A stretch of DNA of 64,000 nucleotides from COE1 sp910588595 (GCA_948957135.1 CARDBT010000002.1:91583-155582), one strand, 5' to 3'. Shown: positions 16,075 to 24,907, counted from the stretch's first letter. Notes: generated from the letters alone by a model not told the origin. Program-made: numbers and translations.

Positions 16075-17643
16075 TCAATTTAAATATTTTAACGGATTGA
16101 CCGCGTTTCCGTTGATGCGGATCTCAAAATGCAGATGCGGTCCGGTACTCCGGCCTGTATTTCCACTCAGGGCGATCCGCTCCCCCTGCGATACTGTCTG
16201 TCCTGTCTTGACCAGCACTTTGCTCAGATGCCCGTATCTGGTCTGTCTGCCATCTGCATGGTTGATGTAAACTGCATAACCATAGCCGCTTGCCCAGCCT
16301 GCATGTACGACAGTGCCCGCATTGGATGCTACCACTGTCGTCCCGGTCGGTGTTGCCCAGTCAATACCTTTATGGTTTGTGGATGCCCCTTTTGTCGGCG
16401 CACTTCTCGCGCCAAATCCGGAGCTCTGTCTTCCGCCCGATATCGGTTTGATGTATGTCGGCGGTATCTTGGTCCCGCGCTCAACGATCTTGGGTACAGC
16501 CTCCGCATATATCTCTTCCTTCAAGATCTCCCTGCCGATCTCCTGGCTGTTCTTGTATGCGACCTCCGCCGCCACCTTGCGCCTTCCAGCCGATGGCTCC
16601 TGGAGCGTCACTCTCTGCGTCGTATACCAGTCATCGTTTGGTATATACTGCACTTCTGCCTCATAGTCCTCCGTGTATACCTGCTCCTCCTTCCACAGGA
16701 TCGAAAGCTCAGGCTCCGGCACCGTGATCACAAGTTCCTGGTCAATGCGGATCATCGTATTTTCATCCTCTAGGGCATCGTTGATCGCGACCAGCTCATC
16801 CATCGGAATATTGTTGTCAAGACTGATCTGCGAGAGCGTGTCCCCCGCGACAACCTTATAGATGATCTGTGTCTCCTGCTCTTTTGTCACAAGGTCCACA
16901 GCCTTCTCCACAGTAGTGAGTTCTTCCTCAAGCAGGTACGCCTCCACGACTTCTATCTTCTCCGCGTACTCAATATCAGTCAGTCCGGCAGTGTAGTCCT
17001 CAAAACTTTTATCCGTCTTTGGCTCCACCGACTCGAAGATCTCCTCCAGGTCTGCTGTCACTCCCGCAGACGCATCAAACCGCTCCTCCTCCGACGGCGC
17101 CTTATCCCTCAGCGATATCACCGCCGCCAGCACATTGATCTCGCGGTCTTTGTCCAGCCCGAGTTCAACCTGATACCGATCCTGGGTGTCGTAGGGCATC
17201 AATGCCTGCTCGAGCAGCTGGTGCACTTCATCGTATGACCCGAGATTTACCGCAGTCTCGTTGACTTTGACGGTATACGAGCGGTGCAGCGTCTCGCGCG
17301 TGCTGCGCTTCATGACATCAGCCATCCTTGCTATGACTTCCTCCTCGTCATCCACCGCTGCCCAGAGCTTCTCGCTGCCCACTGTCTCGAGCTCCGTATC
17401 CATAAACACGAGTTCATCGCTCCCGATCTCCCTGACCGCCTGGCGCCTCGCCTGCATGAGTAAGCTGTCCAGGTTCTCCAACGACGAGAGCGTTCCGACC
17501 TCGACTCCGTTTAACCGCACTGTAAAAACATTATCTCCTGTATGTTTAAAAAGCTGAATCGTTGGAAACAAGAACACGCAGATCAGCATGACGATCGCTG
17601 CCGCCTCTATGTAACACAGCTTTATTTTCTTATTTGAATGCAT
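16075..17643 (-). CDS. LysM / G5 / M23 peptidoglycan endopeptidase
   Basis: Cell-wall hydrolase anchored in the membrane. One N-terminal helix (about 12-32) leads to a YabE-like N-terminal region of about 200 residues. A LysM domain follows (about 258-305, YKVVAGDTLSQISLDNNIP), then a G5-like segment (about 320-385, ending AEAVPKIVERGTK). The C-terminal M23 domain (400-522) has zinc motif NHKGID (HxxxD) and HLHFE (HxH). All zinc ligands are present, so it is probably an active endopeptidase cutting peptide crosslinks, working in growth, division or spore formation. It is monocistronic. Closest named relatives are the SpoIIQ/DipM-like M23 proteins; exact orthology not decided. Confidence 0.9.
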   Translation of the reverse strand: MHSNKKIKLCYIEAAAIVMLICVFLFPTIQLFKHTGDNVFTVRLNGVEVGTLSSLENLDSLLMQARRQAVREIGSDELVFMDTELETVGSEKLWAAVDDEEEVIARMADVMKRSTRETLHRSYTVKVNETAVNLGSYDEVHQLLEQALMPYDTQDRYQVELGLDKDREINVLAAVISLRDKAPSEEERFDASAGVTADLEEIFESVEPKTDKSFEDYTAGLTDIEYAEKIEVVEAYLLEEELTTVEKAVDLVTKEQETQIIYKVVAGDTLSQISLDNNIPMDELVAINDALEDENTMIRIDQELVITVPEPELSILWKEEQVYTEDYEAEVQYIPNDDWYTTQRVTLQEPSAGRRKVAAEVAYKNSQEIGREILKEEIYAEAVPKIVERGTKIPPTYIKPISGGRQSSGFGARSAPTKGASTNHKGIDWATPTGTTVVASNAGTVVHAGWASGYGYAVYINHADGRQTRYGHLSKVLVKTGQTVSQGERIALSGNTGRSTGPHLHFEIRINGNAVNPLKYLN

Positions 17644-17756
17644 ATTGTATTCCTTATATCTGTTGTAATCAGGATATTAACTTTGCCAGATATCATTTTA
17701 ACAGCCTTTGAAGATAATGTAAAGAAAAAAGTTCGCCGTCCCCATAAAACGAAAAT

Positions 17757-17807
17757 GCACCAGATCTTCCTGCGCAGTCTATGCTGCGATCAAAGAAGAT
17801 CTGGTGC
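17757..17807 (-). terminator. Large hairpin after the flavin reductase gene
   Basis: GCACCAGATCTTC (17757-17769) pairs with GAAGATCTGGTGC (17795-17807); an inner stem GCAG/CTGC caps it. On the - strand it is followed by ATTTTCGTTTT, so it probably ends transcription from 18457. Confidence 0.7.
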
Positions 17808-17890
17808 TGCATCTCCGTGGCACTATTACATAATTTTATTTTCTGAACCACTCTAACCAAATTCTATGATAATCGCTTTCATCTCTTTCG

Positions 17891-18457
17891 TCAAGGCTTT
17901 TTTTGTACGCTGTACCCAAATTTTCCGATCCGCTTTCCCAGATCATAATACTCGCCGTGACTGTACACGATCGGTTTGGCGTTTTCCAGATGAAAACTTC
18001 CCTTCTCATCCATATAGCGGTCATCGACGTGCACAGCCACCACCTCGGCAAGAAACAGATCATGCGATCCCATCTGCTCTGTCTTCACGACCCTGCACTC
18101 AATGTTCACCGGGCTCTCTGCGATACAGGGTGCTTTTACAAGATCCGACTTCACCGGTGTCAGCTTCGCTTCCTTCCATTTGTCGGTGTCCCTTCCGCTG
18201 CGCACGCCGCAGTAATCCGTGGCAAAAGCGAGCTCCTCTGTCGTGAGATTGATCACAAACTCCCCCGTCTCCGCGATCATATGATGCGAATATCTTGAGG
18301 GTCGGACAGAGATCCCCACCATCGGCGGGTTGGTGCAGACCGTTCCTGCCCACGCGACCGTGATGATATTGCTCCTGCCCGCCTTGTCCGTCACGCTCAC
18401 CATCACTGCCGGCAGTGGATAGAGCATGTTGCCAGGTTTAAATGAAATCTTTGCCAT
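17891..18457 (-). CDS. Flavin reductase-like (flavoredoxin) family protein
   Basis: FMN-binding split-barrel protein of the flavin reductase/flavoredoxin family. From ATG 18457 (GAGGGGG seven bases before) the product reads MAKISFKPGNML. Family hallmarks follow: NIITVAWAGTVCTNPPMVGISVRPSRYSH (in part, FMN-binding), the Gly-Arg-Asp stretch, and SHDLFLAEVVAVHVD. About 188 residues, soluble, no signal. Its start lies 11 bases after the stop of the coiled-coil membrane protein gene, so the two are probably co-transcribed. Substrate unknown; electron transfer to or from an iron-sulfur partner is typical in anaerobes. Confidence 0.88.
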   Translation of the reverse strand: MAKISFKPGNMLYPLPAVMVSVTDKAGRSNIITVAWAGTVCTNPPMVGISVRPSRYSHHMIAETGEFVINLTTEELAFATDYCGVRSGRDTDKWKEAKLTPVKSDLVKAPCIAESPVNIECRVVKTEQMGSHDLFLAEVVAVHVDDRYMDEKGSFHLENAKPIVYSHGEYYDLGKRIGKFGYSVQKKP

Positions 18458-18467
18458 ATCTGCCCCC

Positions 18468-19112
18468 TCAGTGCACACCCACAGCCGTGAGCACCCACAG
18501 AACAACGCTGACGATCGACGCGATCATTGAGATCACACTGAAGAACATCACCTTGTTCATTTTGGCACTCAGCTCTTTTTTCAGCTCGTCTTTGAGCGCT
18601 GTCCGCTCACTCTGTGCACTTTCCATACAGCGTTTGATCTCATCGACCACCACTGCCTGTACATTCCTGTACACCTTGACATTCTCCCGGTGCACATAAT
18701 CATCGGATTTCTGGAATTTATTCTCGAGCAGATCCGTTATGGCGGACAGATCTGTCTGCTTCTGAATCTCCTCTGCGCGCTCCCGCTCTATGCGCGCCTC
18801 CTCCTTCCGCTCAAGCTCTGCCTCGCGGTTCCTCGTCTGCTCGTCCGTCAGATCCCTCAGCGCCGCGATCAGCCGCTGCTCGTCCTCCTTCATGCCCTGG
18901 ATCTTGTCCGCATTGTCGCCGATCATGAGACCAAGCTTCTCGGAAAGCTCTGCATTGCGATAATTAAGCTTTCTCATCTCCTGCAAAATCTTCTCATACT
19001 CCGATACCTGCAGCTGCAGCCGTTTCATTTCCTCCGCCTCTGCCTGTGAATTTGCCTTGATCATCTCCTGCGCACTGAATTTCTGCGCCAGCTTATCCAT
19101 GAAATTATCCAT
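18468..19112 (-). CDS. Coiled-coil protein with one C-terminal membrane helix
   Basis: Function not recognised. Residues 1-190 are almost wholly charged helix with long heptad-like coiled coil (Glu/Lys/Arg/Gln rich, e.g. ELERKEEARIERERAEEIQK). Residues 191-212 form a single transmembrane helix (MFFSVISMIASIVSVVLWVL) with a short tail, so it is a tail-anchored protein facing the cytoplasm. The N-terminus is amphipathic (MDNFMDKLAQKF). Proteins of this shape are common in Lachnospiraceae as uncharacterised genes. It is directly upstream of and probably co-transcribed with the flavin reductase gene. Confidence 0.75.
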   Translation of the reverse strand: MDNFMDKLAQKFSAQEMIKANSQAEAEEMKRLQLQVSEYEKILQEMRKLNYRNAELSEKLGLMIGDNADKIQGMKEDEQRLIAALRDLTDEQTRNREAELERKEEARIERERAEEIQKQTDLSAITDLLENKFQKSDDYVHRENVKVYRNVQAVVVDEIKRCMESAQSERTALKDELKKELSAKMNKVMFFSVISMIASIVSVVLWVLTAVGVH

Positions 19113-19449
19113 CCCATCAACCGTACCTTTCCAGCAACCATTTTGTATCTATTTTAACTGTTCCTATCAGCATTATCTCTGACCCTGATATCATCTTATC
19201 ATTAATCCCGTTGTCTTACAATCAGAAGTTGCAAAAAACAAGTCCCGCTATTTCGTCAAACCTTGGAACGATCACACTTTTTGTATGTTTTGCATATAAA
19301 ATATGGTTATTTTTTTACAGCGATATACAAATTAACAATAAACTAACATTTTGTTCATACTTTGTTCATAAAGCGATGCTAATATTAATCCATAGCAAAC
19401 GACAGCAACGTAGTGTTTTCATTACACATAGATAAATTTTTTCATAATA

Positions 19450-19493
19450 GCCCCGGTCATTTCAAGAGATCTTGTATCAGAAATGATCGGGGC
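19450..19493 (-). terminator. Hairpin downstream of the alarmone synthetase
   Basis: GCCCCGGTCATTTC (19450-19463) with GAAATGATCGGGGC (19480-19493), one G-U pair. The T-run after it on the - strand is delayed (AAAAAATTT region), so its strength is uncertain. Confidence 0.6.
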
Positions 19494-19537
19494 ACTCCTC
19501 ATTTTACAACATATTCTTACAGCATATTTCATATCCG

Positions 19538-20173
19538 CTAATCCAGCGACAATTGTTTTACTTCCTCGTTGAGAGAAAGCATCTTGGCATCGAGCTCCGC
19601 CACCATTTTGGCGCACGCGTAGAGCTCCGCCTTGATATGTTCCGGAACGTTCACATCAAACTTGTAGTTGATCTTGTGCTCTAAGCTTGCCCAGAAATCC
19701 ATTGCCACAGTCCTGATCTGTATCTCAACCTTTGCGTCCACTCTCTTTTCTGACAGGTAGATCGGAATGGACACGATCATATGGTAGCTCTTATATCCGC
19801 TCGCCTTTGGCTTACTGATATAATCCTTCACCGACAGGATCTGAATGTCATTCTGCCGCTCGAGCATTTCGGCTATCCTGTATATGTCCGTCGTAAACGA
19901 GCATATGATCCGGATTCCCGCTATGTCATTGACATGCTGGATCATATTGTCGATCGTTGACTCATATCCGTGTTTTTTCAGTTTCTTTACGATACTCTCT
20001 GAGGTTTTGATCCTTGACTTGATATGTTCTATGGGATTGTATTGATGCACATGCTGGAATTCGTCATTGAGGATCTCAAGCTTCGTGCCGATTTCCTTCA
20101 GGGCGGAGCTATAGATCAGGATCACTTCCTTCCAGCTGTCCACATCAGAATTTCCATTTGCACTATATTCCAT
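19538..20173 (-). CDS. Small alarmone synthetase, (p)ppGpp synthetase RelQ/YjbM type
   Basis: Transfers pyrophosphate from ATP to GDP/GTP to make (p)ppGpp. A single RelA/SpoT synthetase domain without the HD hydrolase, TGS or ACT parts, about 211 residues, fits the small alarmone synthetases. Motifs: GIRIICSF (synthetase core), KPKASGYKSYHM (the KPxGYxSxH nucleotide site), EIQIRTVAMDFWASLEH (ExQxRTxxMxxWA). ATG 20173 is preferred over the GTG two codons earlier because GGCGGGG is well spaced. Assignment to RelQ rather than RelP is tentative. It is a single-gene unit. Confidence 0.92.
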   Translation of the reverse strand: MEYSANGNSDVDSWKEVILIYSSALKEIGTKLEILNDEFQHVHQYNPIEHIKSRIKTSESIVKKLKKHGYESTIDNMIQHVNDIAGIRIICSFTTDIYRIAEMLERQNDIQILSVKDYISKPKASGYKSYHMIVSIPIYLSEKRVDAKVEIQIRTVAMDFWASLEHKINYKFDVNVPEHIKAELYACAKMVAELDAKMLSLNEEVKQLSLD

Positions 20174-20373
20174 AAACACCCCGCCTCTCTTTTCTCTCTA
20201 TGCGCTTCCATCTCTGCCGTTCCTAAGCACAACGACTTTTATTGTACCACATTTTTGGAAAATATGGTCATTTGAAATCTAAATTTTACATAAATATTTC
20301 TGCCCTCAAAAGATCATACTACCTGTCAGTTATGCTTTTTATTTTCTCTCATTCATGGTACAATGTGAGTGAT

Positions 20374-20438
20374 CCAGCCGCACAGGACACCAGATGTCAT
20401 CTGATCCTGTTCTGACACCGGCAGACAAACACGGCTGG
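20374..20438 (+). ncRNA. Structured leader RNA (three-way junction) of the 88-residue gene
   Basis: CCAGCCG (20374-20380) pairs with CGGCTGG (20432-20438). Inside are CAGGA/TCCTG extended by CCAGA/TCTG and a second small hairpin TCTG/CAGA (20411-20425). A TACAAT -10 box at 20359-20364 would start the RNA right at the closing stem, and the AAAGGAG site follows nine bases after it. I do not recognise it as a known riboswitch class. Confidence 0.5.
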
Positions 20439-20463
20439 ACTGCTATGAAAAGGAGATTTTACT

Positions 20464-20730
20464 ATGTTTAGATTGTGGGCAAGAACTTTCAAAGACAACC
20501 ATATGCTCAGGGACACTGTGATCCGAGATGAGCGTCCTGAGACGCGTACACACAAAGTATTTGACGCGCTTGAGGCGGTTTGTTACCAGTTCGACCTCGG
20601 GAAACCGATCTGGCTCGACAGCAATATCGCTGATTTCAAGAAGCACGACAAAACCCGTTTTACCTCGGATAATTTCATTGAATCGATCGACTTTGACTAT
20701 CTGGAGATACACGTGATCGAGGAGGACTGA
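20464..20730 (+). CDS. Conserved-looking 88-residue protein of unknown function
   Basis: A small soluble acidic protein (ends YLEIHVIEED) starting MFRLWARTFKDNHMLRDTV. No membrane helix, signal or known catalytic motif. A strong ribosome binding site (AAAGGAG) lies ten bases before ATG 20464, and a textbook terminator overlaps its stop codon, so this is a real, single-gene transcript. Tryptophans and the alternating charged pattern suggest a small alpha/beta fold. Proteins of this size and start are frequent in Lachnospiraceae as uncharacterised entries; I cannot give a function. Its leader RNA is unusually structured. Confidence 0.85.
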   Translation: MFRLWARTFKDNHMLRDTVIRDERPETRTHKVFDALEAVCYQFDLGKPIWLDSNIADFKKHDKTRFTSDNFIESIDFDYLEIHVIEED

Positions 20731-20748
20731 GCACAGTCCTCTTTTTTT
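20722..20748 (+). terminator. Rho-independent terminator overlapping the stop codon
   Basis: GAGGACTG, loop AGCA, CAGTCCTC, TTTTTTT. The first arm includes the last codons of the 88-residue gene. Confidence 0.95.
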
Positions 20749-20900
20749 GCAAGCGGCATTTCATTCTTTTTTGATAATCGTGATTGACATTGAACATAAT
20801 AAGTAGTAGTATTAATTTAATCCGCATGTAGTTTTGAATACTACATTATATGTTATTAACATCTATAACACATCATTTAATATTACTTAAAATGTGATAA

Positions 20901-20962
20901 CAGCTATATCCCTTTGTGCCTGGCGCTGCGAGAAAATTATTGCCAGATATCCACAAAGGCTG
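20901..20962 (+). promoter_or_regulatory. Hairpin in the leader of the hemolysin III family gene
   Basis: CCTTTGTG (20911-20918) pairs with CACAAAGG (20952-20959), with inner CTGGC/GCCAG. TCTTTTC follows, then AAGGAGG and the ATG at 20988. It could be an attenuator or ligand-sensing leader; no known class recognised. Confidence 0.5.
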
Positions 20963-20987
20963 TCTTTTCAATTAAGGAGGAACAGTT

Positions 20988-21629
20988 ATGCAGTTGACAA
21001 TCAGGGAACCCGGAAGCGCGATCACGCATTTCATCGCATGTCTTATGGCAGCGATCGCGGCGTCGCCGCTCATCACCAAGGCACACGGAGGCATGACAGC
21101 CGTGTCACTTGCCATCTTCGCCGCGAGCATGATCCTTTTGTACGGGGCGAGTGCGCTCTATCACAGCGTCAATGCCACCGGAAAGGTACTGCGCATCTTT
21201 CGCAAGATCGACCACATGATGATCTTTGTGCTGATCGCAGGTTCTTACACGCCTGTGTGCCTGATCGTACTCGGCGGCAGCATGGGATATGCACTCCTTG
21301 CCCTTGTGTGGGGCGTCGCCATCGCCGGAATGCTTGTAAAAGCATTGTGGATCACCTGTCCAAAATGGTTTTCATCGATCATATATATCGCTATGGGCTG
21401 GCTGTGCCTGCTCGTTTTCGGCACGCTGTGGAACACGCTTCCCCACGCGGCATTCGGATGGCTGCTGGCTGGCGGCATCATCTATACGATCGGCGGCGTC
21501 ATCTATGCACTGAAACTTCCTGTATTCAACTCTCTGCACAGATATTTTGGCTCACATGAGATTTTTCATCTGTTTGTGATGGGTGGAAGTATCTGCCACT
21601 TTATCTTTATGTACTTTTACGTAGCATGA
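20988..21629 (+). CDS. Hemolysin III / TrhA (PAQR) family membrane protein
   Basis: A seven-helix membrane protein of 213 residues. Family motifs are present: SALYHS (about 62-67, first His), KIDHMMIFVLIAGSYTP (in part, second conserved Asp-His) and SHEIFHLFVMGGSICH near the C-terminus (two more histidines of the presumed metal site). Bacterial members (TrhA, YqfA) influence membrane energetics and fatty acid composition; true haemolytic activity is rarely shown. AAGGAGGAA precedes ATG 20988. It is expressed alone, behind a hairpin leader. Confidence 0.93.
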   Translation: MQLTIREPGSAITHFIACLMAAIAASPLITKAHGGMTAVSLAIFAASMILLYGASALYHSVNATGKVLRIFRKIDHMMIFVLIAGSYTPVCLIVLGGSMGYALLALVWGVAIAGMLVKALWITCPKWFSSIIYIAMGWLCLLVFGTLWNTLPHAAFGWLLAGGIIYTIGGVIYALKLPVFNSLHRYFGSHEIFHLFVMGGSICHFIFMYFYVA

Positions 21630-21747
21630 TGTTCGCGGCAGTGCCATGTACATCGTGCCTGCATCAGTCAATATCCAGATTCCCGCTCACAGAAGCATAT
21701 TATATATGAATCGAGCAGGGGAATGACCTTCTCCACTACTCGCGCAC

Positions 21748-21812
21748 CGGGCACCCGTCAGCGAACCGATTTATCGGTTTGATGACATTCTTCCTCTGGG
21801 TGCCCCTGTGCA
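21748..21812. repeat. Dispersed covarying hairpin element, copy 3
   Basis: On the + strand: GGGCACCC (21749-21756) pairs perfectly with GGGTGCCC (21798-21805). An inner GTCA/TGAC and AACCGAT-tt-ATCGGTT hairpin lies between them, then CATTCTTCCTCTGG, and CTGTGCATAAAAA closes. It abuts the terminator of the - strand gene at 21862. Confidence 0.75.
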
Positions 21813-21814
21813 TA

Positions 21815-21844
21815 AAAACCGCAGGCGTTACTGCCTGCGGTTTT
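21815..21844 (-). terminator. Terminator of the gene at 21862-22575
   Basis: AAAACCGCAGGC with GCCTGCGGTTTT (12-bp stem, loop of six), followed on the - strand by T-rich TTTTTATGC. Symmetrical, so it may also stop + strand transcription from the hemolysin III gene. Confidence 0.85.
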
Positions 21845-21861
21845 CATTTCCGCTATATCTA

Positions 21862-22575
21862 TCACTTTTGTCCAAAATGCAGCTCGCGCAGCCCCTCCAC
21901 CTCGTCACATACCTTTTTCAGACTACAGGTATCGCAATCCATGTCGAGGCTCGTCAAAATATGGTTGAGCGACTGTGTGATCTGCTCTGCCCTGCCAAGC
22001 TTTCGCTCCAATGTGCGATAATCAAAATCCCTGTGTGTGACAAAGATCACATTGACATTCTTTACACCGGAAATCTTCTGATACCGCTCCAGATACATGT
22101 GCCCGATATCGGCAAAACACATCTTTTTGTCCGCCAGTACTCTTCTGCTGATGCGCACCGGCTCGCGCTGGCTTACCGGCGAGATGCGCGCCATGTATCC
22201 TTCCGGGTGAACGTGATAACGCACATAGTCGATCTCCCGGAGTTTCCGGTACATCGCCTCCTTGTCATCGCTCCCTTCCAGCCGGGCAAACACGATCCGC
22301 GCATAGGAACAGCTCCCCGTGATCTGTGCCAAATCACTTCCGTACAGATAGACGCCCTGCGGCAAAAGCAGCGGCTGCGTCGTGTAAAAGCATCCGCTCA
22401 ATCCAAGCGTACTCTGCCCGCCAAGCTCATATGCCGTCTCGCTGCCGAGTATCATGCGGTGTTCCCCCACATCCCGCCATGCCTTTGACGGCTCCGCAAG
22501 CCTCGCACTTTCCGCAGACGCAAGCTGATCGAGTTGTTCTATGATTTCCTTGATCATATCATCATAGAGGTTCAT
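21862..22575 (-). CDS. Uncharacterised protein with C-terminal CxxC-x5-C motif
   Basis: About 237 residues from ATG 22575, chosen because AAAGGAAAA precedes it; an upstream GTG is less likely. It is soluble, with an N-terminal helix (EIIEQLDQLASAES) and a central beta-rich domain. The C-terminal segment MDCDTCSLKKVCDEVEGLRELHF holds three cysteines that could bind metal or an iron-sulfur cluster. The tail recalls proteins annotated near CO dehydrogenase/acetyl-CoA synthase genes, and a CooC-like ATPase and activase lie a few kb upstream, but I cannot assign a family with confidence. It is followed by a strong terminator. Confidence 0.6.
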   Translation of the reverse strand: MNLYDDMIKEIIEQLDQLASAESARLAEPSKAWRDVGEHRMILGSETAYELGGQSTLGLSGCFYTTQPLLLPQGVYLYGSDLAQITGSCSYARIVFARLEGSDDKEAMYRKLREIDYVRYHVHPEGYMARISPVSQREPVRISRRVLADKKMCFADIGHMYLERYQKISGVKNVNVIFVTHRDFDYRTLERKLGRAEQITQSLNHILTSLDMDCDTCSLKKVCDEVEGLRELHFGQK

Positions 22576-22610
22576 ACTCAGATTTTCCTTTATCAAATAC
22601 ACTGCTTTGT

Positions 22611-22775
22611 CTACAGCCGCTTTTCCTTCTTAACTTTATCGTAGCGCTTTGATATCCATGGCATGATCTTTGCCGCCGCTTTCATGTCAAGATTGAAAAA
22701 ATACACGGTAAAGGTCAGTATGAAAAACACTGCTGCCACGATCACCACACCCAGTAATAGCTTCAATATCATCAT
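22611..22775 (-). CDS. 54-residue single-pass membrane protein
   Basis: A short gene that starts MMILKLLLG, has one long transmembrane segment (about 4-27, ending VYFFNL) and a basic cytoplasmic tail (KRYDKVKKEKRL). It fits exactly in the gap between the lipoprotein gene (stop at 22785) and the next gene (ATG 22575), on the same strand, so the three are probably one operon. Function unknown. Codon use and tail composition look like a true small membrane protein rather than chance. Confidence 0.7.
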   Translation of the reverse strand: MMILKLLLGVVIVAAVFFILTFTVYFFNLDMKAAAKIMPWISKRYDKVKKEKRL

Positions 22776-22784
22776 GACCGTTTC

Positions 22785-23861
22785 CTAACCTACATCGATG
22801 ATGTTATTGTAGTCATTGATCAGCGATGAGAGTCCCGCATCAAAAGAGGACAGTGAGCATTGACCTGAAAAACTTGCATTTATGTCGAACTGGCTCAGCT
22901 CCTCCCCGTCTTTGACTTTCTGGAGCACTTCTGTCAGGGAAACCTTGGTATCCTTCAGATCCCTGATAAAGCTGTTCCACCAGCCGTATTTGGAGATTCC
23001 TTCCGCTGCAAGTTTTTCCTCATCATTGTCATATGCGAGCAGCGCGTCCACATTCTCTACAAATTCATCATAGAGCGGCTGAATCTTTTCCAGATCCATA
23101 TCCAGGATGTTCTCATCCCAAACGCCCTGATTGTACAGCTCGGTCTCTATATCATTGGCGAGATCCAGCACCCTGTTCATCGCATAGAATACCTCGAGCC
23201 CCTCCTCTTTCATCCTCTCGTACGCCTTTTCCTGACGTTCATTGGCAACAATATCGAGCTCCGCCATAAATGCATCACCATCATCCATATAATCTGCCAG
23301 AGCGCTTAGCAAATTCGCGTGATATTCCTTTGCTTTCTGGTAATCATCATCCAGAAATGATTTCATCTCAGTGTAGACTTCAATGTCATTGAGTGTCGAT
23401 ATCACCATTTTCAGGGACGGATACATTTTCAGAAACGCCTCATCCAATGAAGTCTTGTCGCTCTTGCTGTTCACCATCTCGTAGGCGCTCTCAACCTGCT
23501 CAATGTCATACTCCGATAAAGAGTAGCAGTCGTAATAGTCATAATCCGGATCCAAAAGAGCAAACTCTTCCTGCTCTATATCTACATAATTGAAATAGCG
23601 CTCCAGGGAATCACTGACCCTGCCAAGCATAAAATTATTGACTTCAATATATGCGTTGTAAAGCTCCTGCTCCTGTTCTTCGAGCTCCTCGTCTGACAGC
23701 TCTGGCTCCACACTAGAAGGTGTCTCCGACTCTTCGGTTTTCGTCGTCACTTGATTATCCTCGATAACATTTTGGGTGATCGACGCGGCAGCATTCTGAC
23801 ACGCTGTCACAGAGCATGCCATAATCAACACAGTTAAAATAATACTCGTTTTTCTTCTCAT
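22785..23861 (-). CDS. Lipoprotein, DUF3829-like
   Basis: Exported lipoprotein of about 358 residues from ATG 23861, where AAAGGGAGAAG precedes the start. Signal peptide with lipobox CSVTAC, then a short Thr/Glu/Ser-rich linker (EESETPSSVEPELSDEELEE in part). An all-helical acidic domain of about 280 residues follows, with repeated Asp/Glu/Tyr (YYDCYSLSEYDIEQ). This overall plan matches DUF3829 lipoproteins of Clostridia, whose role is not known. It heads a likely operon with the 54-residue membrane protein and the CxxC protein. Confidence 0.75.
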   Translation of the reverse strand: MRRKTSIILTVLIMACSVTACQNAAASITQNVIEDNQVTTKTEESETPSSVEPELSDEELEEQEQELYNAYIEVNNFMLGRVSDSLERYFNYVDIEQEEFALLDPDYDYYDCYSLSEYDIEQVESAYEMVNSKSDKTSLDEAFLKMYPSLKMVISTLNDIEVYTEMKSFLDDDYQKAKEYHANLLSALADYMDDGDAFMAELDIVANERQEKAYERMKEEGLEVFYAMNRVLDLANDIETELYNQGVWDENILDMDLEKIQPLYDEFVENVDALLAYDNDEEKLAAEGISKYGWWNSFIRDLKDTKVSLTEVLQKVKDGEELSQFDINASFSGQCSLSSFDAGLSSLINDYNNIIDVG

Positions 23862-24025
23862 TATCTTCTCCCTTTCATTTCCTTTACGAATCCTCAACAA
23901 TTAAACACTTGTTTAGAATTCGTAATAAAAAAACTGATAGTTGCTTTTTTATGCCTTATACAATTTCTGCACCGTAAAAATCATTATACCACACAATTTT
24001 TAAAAAGGAAAGTTAAACGTGCATT

Positions 24026-24823
24026 TTACATTAAACGTAAAGATACACGTTTTGCGTACTCTGCCGCCCCGAGCGCGCCCATCAGCTGCGGGTCGACCGG
24101 CAGCGCCACCACCTTGATCTTGAGCACTTTCTCAATCGCCTGCTTCAAGCCCTCGTTCTTGGCACAGCCGCCTGTCAGGGCGATGCTGTCTGTCGCCCCC
24201 GCCTTCTTTGCCATGACAAAGCACCGCTTTGCGACGGAGAGCTGTATGCCCGCCGCGATCTCCTCCATCGGCTTTCCCTCCCCGACAAGGGACACGACCT
24301 CACTCTCGGCAAATACGGTACACTGCGCAGTGATCGGTATCACGTTCTTCGCCTTTAGGGACAGTCTGGAAAATTCCTCCAGCGACATCTCAAAAGCGTT
24401 TGCCATGCTCTCAAAAAAGCGTCCCGTTCCGGCTGCGCACTTGTCGTTCATCGCAAAGTTGAGCACCGTCCCGTCCGTGTCGATGGCGATACCCTTGACA
24501 TCCTGACCGCCGATATCGATGACTGCATGCACACCAGGATCTGCCATGTGCACGCCCATCGCGTGACAACTGATCTCCGATATATTCTCGTCGGCAAAGG
24601 GCACTTTGTTCCGCCCGTACCCCGTGCCGACCAGATACACCAGATCCTGTGGCGAATGCAGCCCCTCCACCTGCGAAACCGCCTCGTTCAAAGCCGCCTC
24701 TGCACTCAATACCGGATTGATGCGGCTCCTGTTTGTGACACTCGCCACGATCGTGCTGTTTTCGTCTATGATCACACATTTAGTGTATGTACTCCCCGCA
24801 TCACAGCCACCGAAATATCTCAT
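24026..24823 (-). CDS. 2-hydroxyacyl-CoA dehydratase activase-like ATPase (HgdC/BadF family)
   Basis: ASKHA-fold ATPase that, in its family, passes a high-energy electron from a [4Fe-4S] cluster at the dimer interface to a dehydratase or reductase. Seen: N-terminal phosphate loop GGCDAGSTYTKCV, DIGGQDVKGI (second phosphate site), the two cluster cysteines in NDKCAAGTGRF and ITAQCTVFAES, and the adenosine motif ALTGGCAKNEG. The length of 265 residues is standard. It is the last gene after two HgdB-like proteins and a CooC-like ATPase, so these four probably form one redox system. Substrate not evident; no CoA-transferase is in view. Confidence 0.92.
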   Translation of the reverse strand: MRYFGGCDAGSTYTKCVIIDENSTIVASVTNRSRINPVLSAEAALNEAVSQVEGLHSPQDLVYLVGTGYGRNKVPFADENISEISCHAMGVHMADPGVHAVIDIGGQDVKGIAIDTDGTVLNFAMNDKCAAGTGRFFESMANAFEMSLEEFSRLSLKAKNVIPITAQCTVFAESEVVSLVGEGKPMEEIAAGIQLSVAKRCFVMAKKAGATDSIALTGGCAKNEGLKQAIEKVLKIKVVALPVDPQLMGALGAAEYAKRVSLRLM

Positions 24824-24907
24824 TTTTCACCCTCCTGCTACCTTCAGTCTGCATGTTCACTGCTGCACAGAATACTGTACTATATAATTATCATTCTATT
24901 CCCTGTA

